This document shows positions 27,740 through 36,223 of a DNA stretch of 64,000 bases, piece after piece; the stretch's first letter is position 1; each line of letters opens with the position of its first letter. The stretch is from the NCBI GenBank assembly GCA_949051815.1, contig CARQVR010000008.1, positions 11,924 through 75,923 of the forward strand, written 5' to 3'. Source of the stretch: an uncultured Lachnospiraceae bacterium (GTDB taxonomy: Bacteria > Bacillota > Clostridia > Lachnospirales > Lachnospiraceae). A program made the translations under genes and the position numbers. The notes beneath the pieces were generated by a model. It saw only the letters and a program-made list of their open reading frames with translations. It did not search any database and was not told where the DNA came from.

Positions 27740-28477
27740 ATGAGAATTATCTTTATCAGACACGGAGACCCTGATTATGTGAATGACTCCCTGACGGAAA
27801 AAGGCATCCGGGAAGCGGAGCTTCTGGCGAAGCGGGTGGCAAAGTGGGACAATATTACGCAGTTTTACTGCTCTCCCCTGGGGCGGGCAAAAAAAACCGC
27901 TTCCTACTCTCTGGAAGCAGTCGGCCGGGAAGCGGTTACTTTTGACTGGATGAAAGAATTTGCTTATTTTATTGACGATCCCGTGACGGGACGCCACGGC
28001 GTGCCGTGGGACCTCATGCCCGCATACTGGACGGAAATTCCCGAAATGTACGACAGAGACGGCTGGCAGACCACAGATCTTTACCGTTCCAACGAAACGA
28101 TTCTGCCTGCTTACAGAGAAGTCTGCGACGGGCTGGACAGTCTTTTGTCCTCCTACGGCTATACAAGACATAACAACTACTATCACACCAATGCCATGAA
28201 AAAAGGCGACGGCACAGAAGCAGAAGACACCATCGTTATCTTCTGTCATCTGGGCGTCACCTGTATGATGCTGAGCCACCTTCTGAACATTTCACCGGTT
28301 CTTCTTCTGCACGGATTCTTCCTTGCGCCCACCTCGGTCACTGTCGTGGCAAGCGAGGAACGGATGGAAAACGACGCCATTTTCCGTGTGCAGGTGATGG
28401 GTGACGTGACCCATCTGCTCACCGGCGGGGAGCCGGTTTCCCACGCCGGTTATTTTACGGAGCCATTTCAGGGATAG
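27740..28477 (+). CDS. histidine phosphatase family protein (phosphoglycerate-mutase-like)
   Basis: This 245-aa soluble protein belongs to the histidine phosphatase superfamily. The catalytic loop IFIRHGDPDYV is at the N-terminus (RHG at about residues 6-8), followed by CSPLGRAKKTA with the second arginine. The second catalytic His is in VIFCHLGVTCMML near residue 173. Family members dephosphorylate sugars, cofactor precursors or proteins; the substrate cannot be set here. It is transcribed divergently from hflK. The ribosome binding site GAAAGGCGG lies 6 bases before the ATG. No terminator is obvious in the 96 bases to the next, convergent gene. Confidence 0.9.
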   Translation: MRIIFIRHGDPDYVNDSLTEKGIREAELLAKRVAKWDNITQFYCSPLGRAKKTASYSLEAVGREAVTFDWMKEFAYFIDDPVTGRHGVPWDLMPAYWTEIPEMYDRDGWQTTDLYRSNETILPAYREVCDGLDSLLSSYGYTRHNNYYHTNAMKKGDGTEAEDTIVIFCHLGVTCMMLSHLLNISPVLLLHGFFLAPTSVTVVASEERMENDAIFRVQVMGDVTHLLTGGEPVSHAGYFTEPFQG

Positions 28478-28573
28478 ACCGCAGTCAGACATCTGCCATT
28501 TCTTTGCATGTCATCACGGCAGTCTGCACTGACTTCCCACTGTCACGCCAGGCAGCTTATATCTTATTCTTCT

Positions 28574-29755
28574 TTACCGCCACCCCTGTCCCATCGTCAT
28601 GGGTGCAGGGGTCGGACGATTGTCCGGCAACTTCGCTATCGCAAAGCCCATAAACACGGTCGTAATGACAACCCGGAGCAGAAAAGGCACAGAGAGATCT
28701 ATTAAAGGAATCAGATCCAAAAACGTCACCACTACAAACATCAGTACTTTGGCGTATACGGCTGTCCGAAACAGCGCTTCTGCCGGCACCCGCTTGTTCA
28801 TTACAGAGGCAATGAGCATCGCAAACAGCAGATATACTGCCGCGCACAGAAAATACCAGAGGATTCTCCATAAAAAGAAGACAATATACAACACAATGAT
28901 TATCACCATAATAAACGGCGCCATTTTTGTTGCAATCCACTCCCGGCTGAGTGCAAAGCTGTCCCCCAAATCGCTGAAATCAAGCTGCTGATACTCACCG
29001 TTTTGCATGAGAGAGAGACGGTCGCGCCCCACTAACATCACATCCTGATAACCTTCGTCAGCTATCTCATCGGCATCGTCATAAGAAAAGCTGTCGATAT
29101 CCTCCGTCATGTACACAAACACATTTCCTTCATCGAACAGGAAATCTTCTTCCATATACAACCGCCCGTTCTCCAAAGTAAATTCCGGCAGCTCTTTCGC
29201 CACTTTTTCCATATTTATGGATGCAAACGCAGCCGTGGTTGACACAAACGAAAGCAGTGTAGCCACAAACACCAGAAGCGTCACGAACCCGATCATACTT
29301 CCGACCTTCACCCTCGCCAGCTGTTCATACAAGGGCGGCACAAAAGAAAAGGTAAACTGTTTAAAAATATTAGGCGCTTTCTGTGGTTCAGAACTGCCGC
29401 CGCTGTAATTCCCATAACCGTTTCCGCCGTAAGGATCTCCCTGCTGCGTATAGTTCCCCTGCTGATAGGCATTACCCTGCTGATTATAACTTCCCTGCTG
29501 GTAAGCATTTCCCTGTTGATTATAGTTCCCCTGCTGGTAAGCATTTCCCTGCTGATTATAACTTCCCTGCTGGTAAGCATTTCCCTGTTGCGTATAATTT
29601 CCCTGCTGATTATAAGGCCCCTGCTGATACGCATTTCCCTGTTGATAATAGTTACCCTGCTGCGTATAATTCCCTTGCTGATAATATCCCTGCTGGCTAT
29701 AATTACCCTGTTGCCCAGGATCTGTATTTGGCTGCTGATTAAATTGATTGTCCAT
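28574..29755 (-). CDS. membrane protein with Gln/Tyr/Asn-rich repeat N-terminus (DUF1189-like)
   Basis: In this 393-aa protein, the first about 110 residues are low-complexity repeats of QQGNY/QQGNA-QQGSY type, encoded by a tandem DNA repeat. The C-terminal part has about five membrane helices (about residues 155-180, 268-295, 300-325, 335-352 and 355-375) and an extracellular acidic stretch between helices 1 and 2. This resembles DUF1189-type membrane proteins of Firmicutes. The N-terminus is cytosolic, disordered and prion-like in composition, so it may drive clustering or bind a partner. The ribosome binding site GGAAGG is good. It lies downstream of trpS on the same strand with a gap of 50 bases. 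Confidence 0.75.
   Translation of the reverse strand: MDNQFNQQPNTDPGQQGNYSQQGYYQQGNYTQQGNYYQQGNAYQQGPYNQQGNYTQQGNAYQQGSYNQQGNAYQQGNYNQQGNAYQQGSYNQQGNAYQQGNYTQQGDPYGGNGYGNYSGGSSEPQKAPNIFKQFTFSFVPPLYEQLARVKVGSMIGFVTLLVFVATLLSFVSTTAAFASINMEKVAKELPEFTLENGRLYMEEDFLFDEGNVFVYMTEDIDSFSYDDADEIADEGYQDVMLVGRDRLSLMQNGEYQQLDFSDLGDSFALSREWIATKMAPFIMVIIIVLYIVFFLWRILWYFLCAAVYLLFAMLIASVMNKRVPAEALFRTAVYAKVLMFVVVTFLDLIPLIDLSVPFLLRVVITTVFMGFAIAKLPDNRPTPAPMTMGQGWR
29430..29745. repeat. tandem coding repeats for QQGN-type units
   Basis: Units of 24-30 bases, reading on the minus strand as CAGCAGGG plus AAT, TAC or AGT codons, are repeated at least twelve times within the 5' part of the membrane-protein gene. Copy-number change by slippage is possible, since several adjacent units are identical. 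Confidence 0.8.
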
Positions 29756-29805
29756 ATTTTTCCTTCCGGTCCTTTTCGCCTGTCGGTTCTGTTTTACCTT
29801 GTCTG

Positions 29806-30810
29806 TCAGCGGATTCTCTCCGGGAACCCTACCTTTTTCTGTACCTTACGCAGGGTTTTGCCCGCAAAATACGCCGCCTTCTCCCCGTTCTCTTTGATCA
29901 CCTTATCAATGTAATCCTTGTTTTTTCCAAGCTCCTCGTATCTCTCCTGCAAAGGTTTTAAGACAGCCACCACGGCTTCCCCCACAGCCATCTTGAAATC
30001 GCCGTAGCCCTTGCCGTCGAACTCTCTCTCCGTCTCCTCCGGCGTCTTACCCGTGCAGGCACAGTAAATATCTATCAAATTCCGGATTCCCGGCTGTTCC
30101 TCACTGTAACGTACACAGCCTTCCGAATCCGTCACCGCACGTTTAAACTTACGGACAATCGTGTCCGGATCGTCCATCAGATAAATGCTGCCGTTCGGGT
30201 TTTCATCCGACTTGGACATCTTTTTCTCCGGGTTCTGGAGACTCATGATCTTCGCCCCCGACTTTCCGATATAAGGCTCGGGAATCGTAAACACATCACC
30301 GTAAACCGCGTTAAACCGCTGCGCGATATCTCTGGTAATCTCCAAGTGCTGTAACTGATCCTTGCCCACAGGCACCACATCCGCCTGATAGAGCAGAATA
30401 TCCGCCGCCATCAGCACAGGATAAGTAAAAAGCCCTGCGTTTATATTATCCGCGTGTTTTGCCGCCTTATCCTTAAACTGGGTCATACGGTTTAATTCGC
30501 CCATATAGGTAAAGCAGTTTAGTATCCATGCAAGTTCCGCGTGTCCCGATACATGGGACTGATAATAAAGACAGTTTTTTTCGGGATCAATCCCGGCCGC
30601 GATATAGAGCGTCAGGAGATTTCTCGCCCGCTTCCTGAGCTCCGCCGGATCCTGCCTTACGGTAATCGAATGCAGATCCACCACCGAATAAAAACACTGA
30701 TATTCATCGCAGAGCGTCACCCAGTTTTTCAACGCCCCCAGATAATTTCCAAGCGTCAGATTGCCGGTCGCCTGCATACCGCTGAATAGTACCTTATCTC
30801 CGTTTAACAT
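29806..30810 (-). CDS. trpS: tryptophanyl-tRNA synthetase
   Basis: This class I aminoacyl-tRNA synthetase of about 334 aa charges tRNA-Trp. The HIGH-type motif is in MQATGNLTLGNYLGAL near the N-terminus and the KMSKS loop is in EKKMSKSDENPNG (about residue 203). The tryptophan pocket stretch YPVLMAADILLYQADVVPVGKDQ is typical. The ATG at 30810 fits the GGGAGG ribosome binding site better than the ATG at 30816. A good promoter lies at 30836-30864 and no T-box leader is present in the short leader, so no tRNA-sensing control is seen. Confidence 0.96.
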   Translation of the reverse strand: MLNGDKVLFSGMQATGNLTLGNYLGALKNWVTLCDEYQCFYSVVDLHSITVRQDPAELRKRARNLLTLYIAAGIDPEKNCLYYQSHVSGHAELAWILNCFTYMGELNRMTQFKDKAAKHADNINAGLFTYPVLMAADILLYQADVVPVGKDQLQHLEITRDIAQRFNAVYGDVFTIPEPYIGKSGAKIMSLQNPEKKMSKSDENPNGSIYLMDDPDTIVRKFKRAVTDSEGCVRYSEEQPGIRNLIDIYCACTGKTPEETEREFDGKGYGDFKMAVGEAVVAVLKPLQERYEELGKNKDYIDKVIKENGEKAAYFAGKTLRKVQKKVGFPERIR

Positions 30811-30835
30811 AATCATCTTCCTCCCATACTTAAAT

Positions 30836-30864
30836 AATATATCACCGCCTTATGTTTCCGTCAA
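30836..30864 (-). promoter_or_regulatory. sigma-A promoter of trpS
   Basis: On the minus strand, TTGACG (30859-30864), 17 bases, then TATATT (30836-30841). The distance to the trpS ATG is only about 26 bases, so the leader is very short. Confidence 0.7.
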
Positions 30865-30929
30865 GAAAACGGGCGCAAAGGAAAAGGACCGCTAACGCGA
30901 TCCCTTCCGGGTTTTTACATGTTTTACTT

Positions 30930-31196
30930 TCAGTTACAATCATTCTCACAGCCGCAGGTAGAGCCGTTGCCGCCAAAAGGTCTCTGGTCGAAGCGGGGCT
31001 CAAAACGGGAATCCTCGCAGGGGCAGGGTTCCGGCTCCGGTCTGCCGCAGGGAGGTTCCGGTCTGCCACAGGGAGGCTCCGGCCTTACACAAGGCGGTTT
31101 CGGCCTTGCGGGTTCCTCACAGCCACATCCGCAGCCGTTTCGGCCATTGTTTCCGCCGCAGAAAAGTAACAGAAGTATAAGCCAACAACAATTCAT
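30930..31196 (-). CDS. small Cys/Pro-rich protein, function unknown
   Basis: An 88-aa protein with a short hydrophobic N-terminus (MNCCWLILLLLFCGG) followed by CGCGCEE, three or four tandem units of the type RPEPPCG, and a Cys-containing C-terminus (TCGCENDCN). It has 14 or so cysteines, arranged as pairs, which suggests metal binding or disulphide cross-linking. AAAGGAG lies 8 bases before the ATG, so the gene is probably real. The hydrophobic start could be a membrane anchor or a weak signal peptide. I do not recognise the family; similar small proteins occur in Lachnospiraceae. It sits between DUF5662 and trpS on the same strand. Confidence 0.65.
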   Translation of the reverse strand: MNCCWLILLLLFCGGNNGRNGCGCGCEEPARPKPPCVRPEPPCGRPEPPCGRPEPEPCPCEDSRFEPRFDQRPFGGNGSTCGCENDCN

Positions 31197-31252
31197 AGTG
31201 TTTCATCTCCTTTTTCTCTCATACCATATCCTATGCGAGAAAAAAAAGGCGG

Positions 31253-31789
31253 TTACTTCTTTAAAATTTTTTTACGGATATAGCGGAAGGTTTTTTCCTC
31301 CCCCTGCTCGGCCAGCATATGCAGCAGAAATTCCAGCATACGTTTCGTCTTTTTGTGAAGCGGAGGAGGCGTCCTGGAAGACTCATAGTAGGCCAGCGGA
31401 TCCTGATCCTTGTAAGCGTCCCCGTGATAAACCTTGCAGGCCGCAACCCGGTCCATAAACATCTCTGCCACATAGCGCACAGGCATCGGCGCTGGCGCCA
31501 TTCCTCCCTCAATCTCTTTCGCGCTGTAATCAATCCAGTACTCATAATGGTGCTTGTTGCGTCCCTTATGGTGGAGCCATGCGGAAGAATAACCGATATC
31601 CTCCCGTTCCGCGTTGTTTGGGCTTCTGTCCCCCTGATAATATTTCGCACCTACCATAAACTCCGTCGGGCTGTATTTTGACAGATCATGAAGCAGTCCC
31701 TGTCTGTAAAGCCCCACACGAAAACACCCTTCCATAACCAGAATTTTATGATGTGTGATTGTCTTAAAGTGTTCCCATGCCTTATTCAT
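31253..31789 (-). CDS. DUF5662 family protein
   Basis: This 178-aa soluble protein contains HDLSKYSPTEF and YSSAWLHHKGRNKHHYEYW, the His-rich motifs of DUF5662, plausibly metal ligands. There are no membrane segments. It starts inside the stop codon of the GlgX-like gene (TAATG overlap), so the two are translationally coupled. The function is not known; the His/Asp pattern (HH...HDLSKY) is reminiscent of HD-type hydrolases, but the match is not close enough to assign one. Confidence 0.8.
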   Translation of the reverse strand: MNKAWEHFKTITHHKILVMEGCFRVGLYRQGLLHDLSKYSPTEFMVGAKYYQGDRSPNNAEREDIGYSSAWLHHKGRNKHHYEYWIDYSAKEIEGGMAPAPMPVRYVAEMFMDRVAACKVYHGDAYKDQDPLAYYESSRTPPPLHKKTKRMLEFLLHMLAEQGEEKTFRYIRKKILKK

Positions 31790-33720
31790 TAACCCTGCTC
31801 ATCCCCTCTATTCTTTTTACTCTTTTTCCTGCCGCTTTTTTCTGCCTCCACAGGCACATCCCTCGTGGTGCACAGCACAATCGTGCGGGCCGGCACACAG
31901 ATTTCCTGCGAGGAAGCTGCCGTCTCCTCTATCTCCGGTATCTCCTTTCCCGTAGAAGCCGCATATGTCCACAGCTTGCCCTTCGGGAGTTTCGGCAGGC
32001 CAAGACAGGCTGCCTGCCAGTGCATATTAACCGCAATATAGAAAAAGCGTTCATCCTCCTGTCCGCCTTCCGCCGCATAGAATCCGCAATACATGATTCC
32101 CATACAGCGGCTGGCCGAACCGGTATCGGGCCTCCACGCCTCTTTCCCGTGAAAAGAAATATCCGGAAAGCCGCAGGACAGGGTGTCTATTCCGCGAGGG
32201 AGCGTCCTGCTGTGCAGAATACGGTGCTCCCTTCGCATACCGATCATAAACTTCGTATAGGCAAGAAGTTCCTTTCCCGTCTCCGTATGGTTCCACTTGA
32301 TCCATGCCGTATCGTTATCCTGACAGTAAGGGTTATTATTTCCTCCCTGTGTATTTGCAAACTCATCCCCGCTGTAAAGAAGCGGCGTCCCCTGTGACAT
32401 CAGGAGAATCGTAACCGCGTTTTTCATCTGCCGGAGCCGAAGCTCCTGAATGCTTTTCTTGCGGCTCTTTCCTTCCACCCCGCAGTTCCAACTGCAATTA
32501 TAATCCACACCGTCCTGATTGTTTTCCCCGTTTTCTTCGTTATGCTTGCGGTCATAGGACACCAGATCAGCCAGACGGAATCCGTCCCAGCGGGCAATGC
32601 TGTTAACCACGCCGACCTCGGCTTTGTTTTCCCGCAGATGAAACAGAAACGAATTAATCATATTGTCGTCGCCTTTGATAAACCGGCGCATATCATACAA
32701 AAAACCGTCGCTTAAAAATCCCTGATTGCGCGTCTTTGCGTCTCCCGCACAGACACAGCCGTTTCCCGTAAGCAGCATCGTCTCCGTAAGCAGCGGCTCT
32801 CCCGCTATCAGGTCCATGGGCAGCGTCGCGCTCATCAGATGAAAACCGTCAATGTGATACTCTAACACCCAGTATTTCAAGATATCCAGAATCTCCACCG
32901 CTCTCAGCTCTGGCGGAAAATAAAACTGCATCGCCACGCCGATACCGGCTTTGTGAAAAGCCCGCACCATGTCCTTAAACTCTTGTGCCGCATCCTTACT
33001 GTGGGCGTAGGCGCTCTTCGGCACATAATAAAGTCCCGGCACATATCCCCAGTAATTGACGCGCGGTTTTTTCTTTTCCTTCTCCTCCTCAGAAGGCAGC
33101 TCCTGCTTGTAGGAAAGCATCGCCTGCTCCATTGTCTGCGCCGTGTTTTCCGGCATAATCTCGTCAAACTCATAACAAGGCATAAGAAGCGCCATATTAA
33201 TGCCAAGGTCCTTCATATACGGAATTTTCTCTTTCACACCCGCGTAGGTGCCCTTCCATTTCACGCCGGAAGAACGATGTCTCGTAAACCCTCTCACATG
33301 AAGGGCATAAATAAGCATCTCCTCAAAGGGAATGTGTATATTCTTATCGTCCGCCCAATCGTAAGCCCCCAAGTCAGGCTGACAGCGGGGCAGATCTGAT
33401 TTCGGCATACCATATCCGTAAGGATTGCAGACCCGCTTGCAGAAGGGATCCTGATATACCTCTTCCCCTCTGTAAAAAAGATAACTGCATGTCCTGTCAT
33501 GATAGCCCGAAAGCAGCATGGAACAAACCGCTCCCACCCGGCCGTTTTCCGGAAACGGAATGCGCACGCCGTCCCGGTGTCTTCTGTCATAGAGAAGAAT
33601 ACCCGCCTCCTCCACGCCTTCGCACACCGCTGAAACACGCAGTCCCTCTTCCTCAAAGGATACGCCAAGCGGATAGATTTGCGTCCTGTCCACACCTTTT
33701 ATATGAAATGTTTTCTGCAT
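31789..33720 (-). CDS. GlgX-like alpha-amylase family protein with degenerate active site
   Basis: The protein is about 643 aa. Its N-terminus (TQIYPLGVSFEEEGLRVSAVCEGVEEAGILLY) looks like the carbohydrate-binding beta-domain of glycogen debranching enzymes, followed by a GH13-like barrel. Signature blocks of GlgX are recognisable: LVSYDRKHNEENGENNQDGVDYN, then WNCGVEG, and LMSQGTPLLYSGDEFANTQGGNNN. The catalytic positions are not kept, however. Region II is HIDGFHLMS where active enzymes have VDGFRFD; region I reads MQFYFPPE instead of DVVYNH; and region IV has RWDGF where a His-Asp is expected. It is probably not a glycosidase and may bind glycans or regulate. The start has GGAGG 5 bases before the ATG at 33720. 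It is coupled to DUF5662. Confidence 0.82.
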   Translation of the reverse strand: MQKTFHIKGVDRTQIYPLGVSFEEEGLRVSAVCEGVEEAGILLYDRRHRDGVRIPFPENGRVGAVCSMLLSGYHDRTCSYLFYRGEEVYQDPFCKRVCNPYGYGMPKSDLPRCQPDLGAYDWADDKNIHIPFEEMLIYALHVRGFTRHRSSGVKWKGTYAGVKEKIPYMKDLGINMALLMPCYEFDEIMPENTAQTMEQAMLSYKQELPSEEEKEKKKPRVNYWGYVPGLYYVPKSAYAHSKDAAQEFKDMVRAFHKAGIGVAMQFYFPPELRAVEILDILKYWVLEYHIDGFHLMSATLPMDLIAGEPLLTETMLLTGNGCVCAGDAKTRNQGFLSDGFLYDMRRFIKGDDNMINSFLFHLRENKAEVGVVNSIARWDGFRLADLVSYDRKHNEENGENNQDGVDYNCSWNCGVEGKSRKKSIQELRLRQMKNAVTILLMSQGTPLLYSGDEFANTQGGNNNPYCQDNDTAWIKWNHTETGKELLAYTKFMIGMRREHRILHSRTLPRGIDTLSCGFPDISFHGKEAWRPDTGSASRCMGIMYCGFYAAEGGQEDERFFYIAVNMHWQAACLGLPKLPKGKLWTYAASTGKEIPEIEETAASSQEICVPARTIVLCTTRDVPVEAEKSGRKKSKKNRGDEQG

Positions 33721-33939
33721 CAAAGCCTCCGTTCAATCAAGCCCTTTTCCCGTTATACCGCTCTTTTGGGAATCAAAATTTAAGTCATTTTTTATTATAC
33801 ATAATCGAAGAAGGCTTTTCAATCTAATTCAACGGTTTACCGACCAATTTATCATTGCCTGAGCCGCCAATCTATATTATGATTGGTATAAAGAGTCCGG
33901 CAACACTACGACAAAAGCAACGCAGATATGGAGGAAATA

Positions 33940-34272
33940 ATGAGCAAAAACGAAAAAAACACCACACAGGAAGAACTTGACAAGGAAGAAATGACCGTAG
34001 ATCTGGAACTCGACGACGGCTCTCAGGTTACCTGCGCCATAGTCACGATCCTGACCGTTGCAGACAGGGATTATATTGCGCTCCTGCCGCTTGACGAAGC
34101 CGGTGAAAATGCGGATGGCGAGGTATGGTTCTACCGCTACAGCGAAAACCCGGAAGATCCGGACGAAGAACCGGAACTCGGCTATATCGAGGACGATGAG
34201 GAATACGAAGCTGTCGCGGACGCCTTTGACGAATTTTTAGACGCCGCCGAGTTTGACGAAATTGTGGACTAG
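33940..34272 (+). CDS. DUF1292 domain protein
   Basis: A small acidic cytosolic protein of about 110 aa. The pattern MTVDLELDDGSQVTCAIVTILTVADRDYIALLPLDE is typical of DUF1292 (YrzB-like) proteins of Firmicutes. The C-terminal half is strongly acidic. The start at 33940 is preferred over 33928 because GGAGG lies just upstream. It is flanked by genes on the other strand. The 216 bases upstream to the GlgX-like start hold no gene that I can see. The function is unknown. Confidence 0.82.
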   Translation: MSKNEKNTTQEELDKEEMTVDLELDDGSQVTCAIVTILTVADRDYIALLPLDEAGENADGEVWFYRYSENPEDPDEEPELGYIEDDEEYEAVADAFDEFLDAAEFDEIVD

Positions 34273-34306
34273 CATGAGAAGTAATTCTAAAGCTCACGCT
34301 TAGATG

Positions 34307-36223
34307 CTAAAGCGAAGGCAACAACGGATTCAGGAACCGGGAGGGCGCATCCTTCCCGGTTTTTCTGTCATGATAAACCAGACAAAGCTTATTTTTCGCT
34401 CTGGTCATAGCCACATAAAACATCCGTCTCTCCTCCTCAATCTCAGCCTGTGTTTTTGATTTATCGGAAGGAATTTTCCCCTCGTTGCACTCCGGCACAT
34501 AAACTGTCTGAAACTCCAGACCCTTGGCTCCATGCATGGTCATAAGCTGCAGTCCCTCCGCGTTTTTTTGCGGCTCTTTTATCACCTCCGCATACTGATC
34601 CATATATGTTTTCAGCTCCTGCACCGAAGAAAACTTTCTGGAAAACGCTTCAAATTCTTCCCCAATCCGTATCAGCTCTCCCGCCTTTTCCGACCCGTAT
34701 TTCTCCCGCAGGAAAGTCTCGTATCCGATTACTTTTCGTATGTAATGAATCTGTAAATGCACCCGTTTCCCAGCCAGACTGTCTATATCCCTGTAGAACC
34801 TTTTCACCCGTTCCTGTATCAGGGGCGCAGCCGCATAATAACGGGTCAGCGCCTCCCGCTCCACGCTTGTCTCCGGCAGGCTTTCCCGCTTCATATATCT
34901 GACGGGACGATTCATCACGCGCAGAAAATGCCGTCTTGCATGATCTCCCTGCCCAAGCGCCAGATACGCGCAGATATCCTGAATCACAAAATGGCTGAAA
35001 CGGTTTTTCGGCCGCTCTTTCATTGTGTAAGGAATACCCGCCTCATGCAGTGTCTGCGCCCAGAAGCCGCATTCCAGATTCGTCCGGCAGATCATGGCGC
35101 ACGCCGCAAGGTTCCCGTTCCTGTGTTCTTTCTTCAGCATTTCCACAACCGTTTTCCTGAGCGACTCCTCCGACTCCGTCCGGCAGATCTGTATCCCCGT
35201 CCCGTCCTCATGGGCTGAAAAAACCGCTTTTGGAATACGGCTTTCATTTTCCCCAATCACTTTTGCCGCCGCTTTCACAATATCCCCATGACAGCGGAAA
35301 TTCACATCCAGCAGAATCCGCTTCGCCTGCGCGTAATCTGCAAGAAACCGTTTCATGCTGTCAGGGCTTGCGCCCCGGAAACCGTAAATGGACTGATCGT
35401 CGTCCCCGACCACAAAAAGATTGTCTTCCGGCGCGGCCAAAAGCCTGATTATTTCATATTGGACCGGCGAAATATCCTGAAACTCATCCACCAGAATATA
35501 ACGGTACTGCGCCTGCCAGAATGCCAGACACGCCGCATCCTCCTGCAATAACCGGAGACATAGTGTCATCAGATCATCGAAGTCAAATTTGGAAAATTCT
35601 GCAAGCCAGCTCTGGTATTCGCCATACAAAAACAGAAAATCTTCCCGCTTCATCTTCCGGATCTTTGGCATATCGTCCATATCATCTGATTTTTCGTTAC
35701 CGGCCGCTCCATACATCCGTATTTGCATTTCCGCTCCACCGTCTGCTGTTGCTGTCCGTGCCTGTTCTGTCTTCGCTGCTCTTATTTTATACTGACTGAC
35801 AGCCGTAATGATTTCCTCAATATCTTCCTCCTGTAAATAGACAAATCTGACATGATTGTGCATGATATCCCGAATCAGCCTTCTTTTCTCTGTTTCCGTA
35901 ATAATGGTATACCCGCGATACTGCGCCGATTGTTTCAAGATATGATAGAATACTGCGTGAAACGTGCCAAACCGTACCGGAAGGTTTTCTTTTTCCATCA
36001 GTCGGAAAAAGCGTTCCTGCATTTCCAGCGCGGCAGCCTTTGTGAATGTAATAACAAGAATATGGGCGGGACTTACGCCCTGTGATGTGAGAAGTCTCCG
36101 GATGCGGTGTACTGTGACAAAGGTTTTTCCGCTGCCGGGCCCGGCCAACACCATAGCCGGGCCGTCAGCATGCTCTATGGCTTCTTCCTGCCTCAGTGTG
36201 CAGGAAAGTTCACGCCTTCTCAA
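34307..36223 (-). CDS. UvrD/PcrA-like superfamily 1 DNA helicase
   Basis: A protein of about 638 aa with all main motifs of UvrD-type helicases: Walker A MVLAGPGSGKT, ITFTKAAALEMQERF, Walker B ILVDEFQDISPVQYEI, motif III VVGDDDQSIYGFRGA, motif V TMHGAKGLEFQTVYVPECNEG and motif VI RRMFYVAMTRAKNKLCL. It is shorter than PcrA (about 720 aa), with a reduced C-terminus. It probably works in repair or in removing proteins from DNA. The likely start is a TTG at 36223 that overlaps the end of gltX by 14 bases; an upstream in-frame ATG at 36271 would overlap by 62 bases. Co-transcription with gltX is likely. Confidence 0.9.
   Translation of the reverse strand: MRRRELSCTLRQEEAIEHADGPAMVLAGPGSGKTFVTVHRIRRLLTSQGVSPAHILVITFTKAAALEMQERFFRLMEKENLPVRFGTFHAVFYHILKQSAQYRGYTIITETEKRRLIRDIMHNHVRFVYLQEEDIEEIITAVSQYKIRAAKTEQARTATADGGAEMQIRMYGAAGNEKSDDMDDMPKIRKMKREDFLFLYGEYQSWLAEFSKFDFDDLMTLCLRLLQEDAACLAFWQAQYRYILVDEFQDISPVQYEIIRLLAAPEDNLFVVGDDDQSIYGFRGASPDSMKRFLADYAQAKRILLDVNFRCHGDIVKAAAKVIGENESRIPKAVFSAHEDGTGIQICRTESEESLRKTVVEMLKKEHRNGNLAACAMICRTNLECGFWAQTLHEAGIPYTMKERPKNRFSHFVIQDICAYLALGQGDHARRHFLRVMNRPVRYMKRESLPETSVEREALTRYYAAAPLIQERVKRFYRDIDSLAGKRVHLQIHYIRKVIGYETFLREKYGSEKAGELIRIGEEFEAFSRKFSSVQELKTYMDQYAEVIKEPQKNAEGLQLMTMHGAKGLEFQTVYVPECNEGKIPSDKSKTQAEIEEERRMFYVAMTRAKNKLCLVYHDRKTGKDAPSRFLNPLLPSL

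Noticed and set aside
27289..27774. A 161-aa plus-strand frame over the 67-bp repeats
   Set aside because: The frame exists because the unit is 67 bp and stop-free; neighbouring frames are equally open, it lacks a ribosome binding site, and it runs into the phosphatase start region.
30842..30929. T-box or other riboswitch in front of trpS
   Set aside because: The promoter lies only about 26 bases before the start codon, so no leader exists to fold; no T-box sequence is present.
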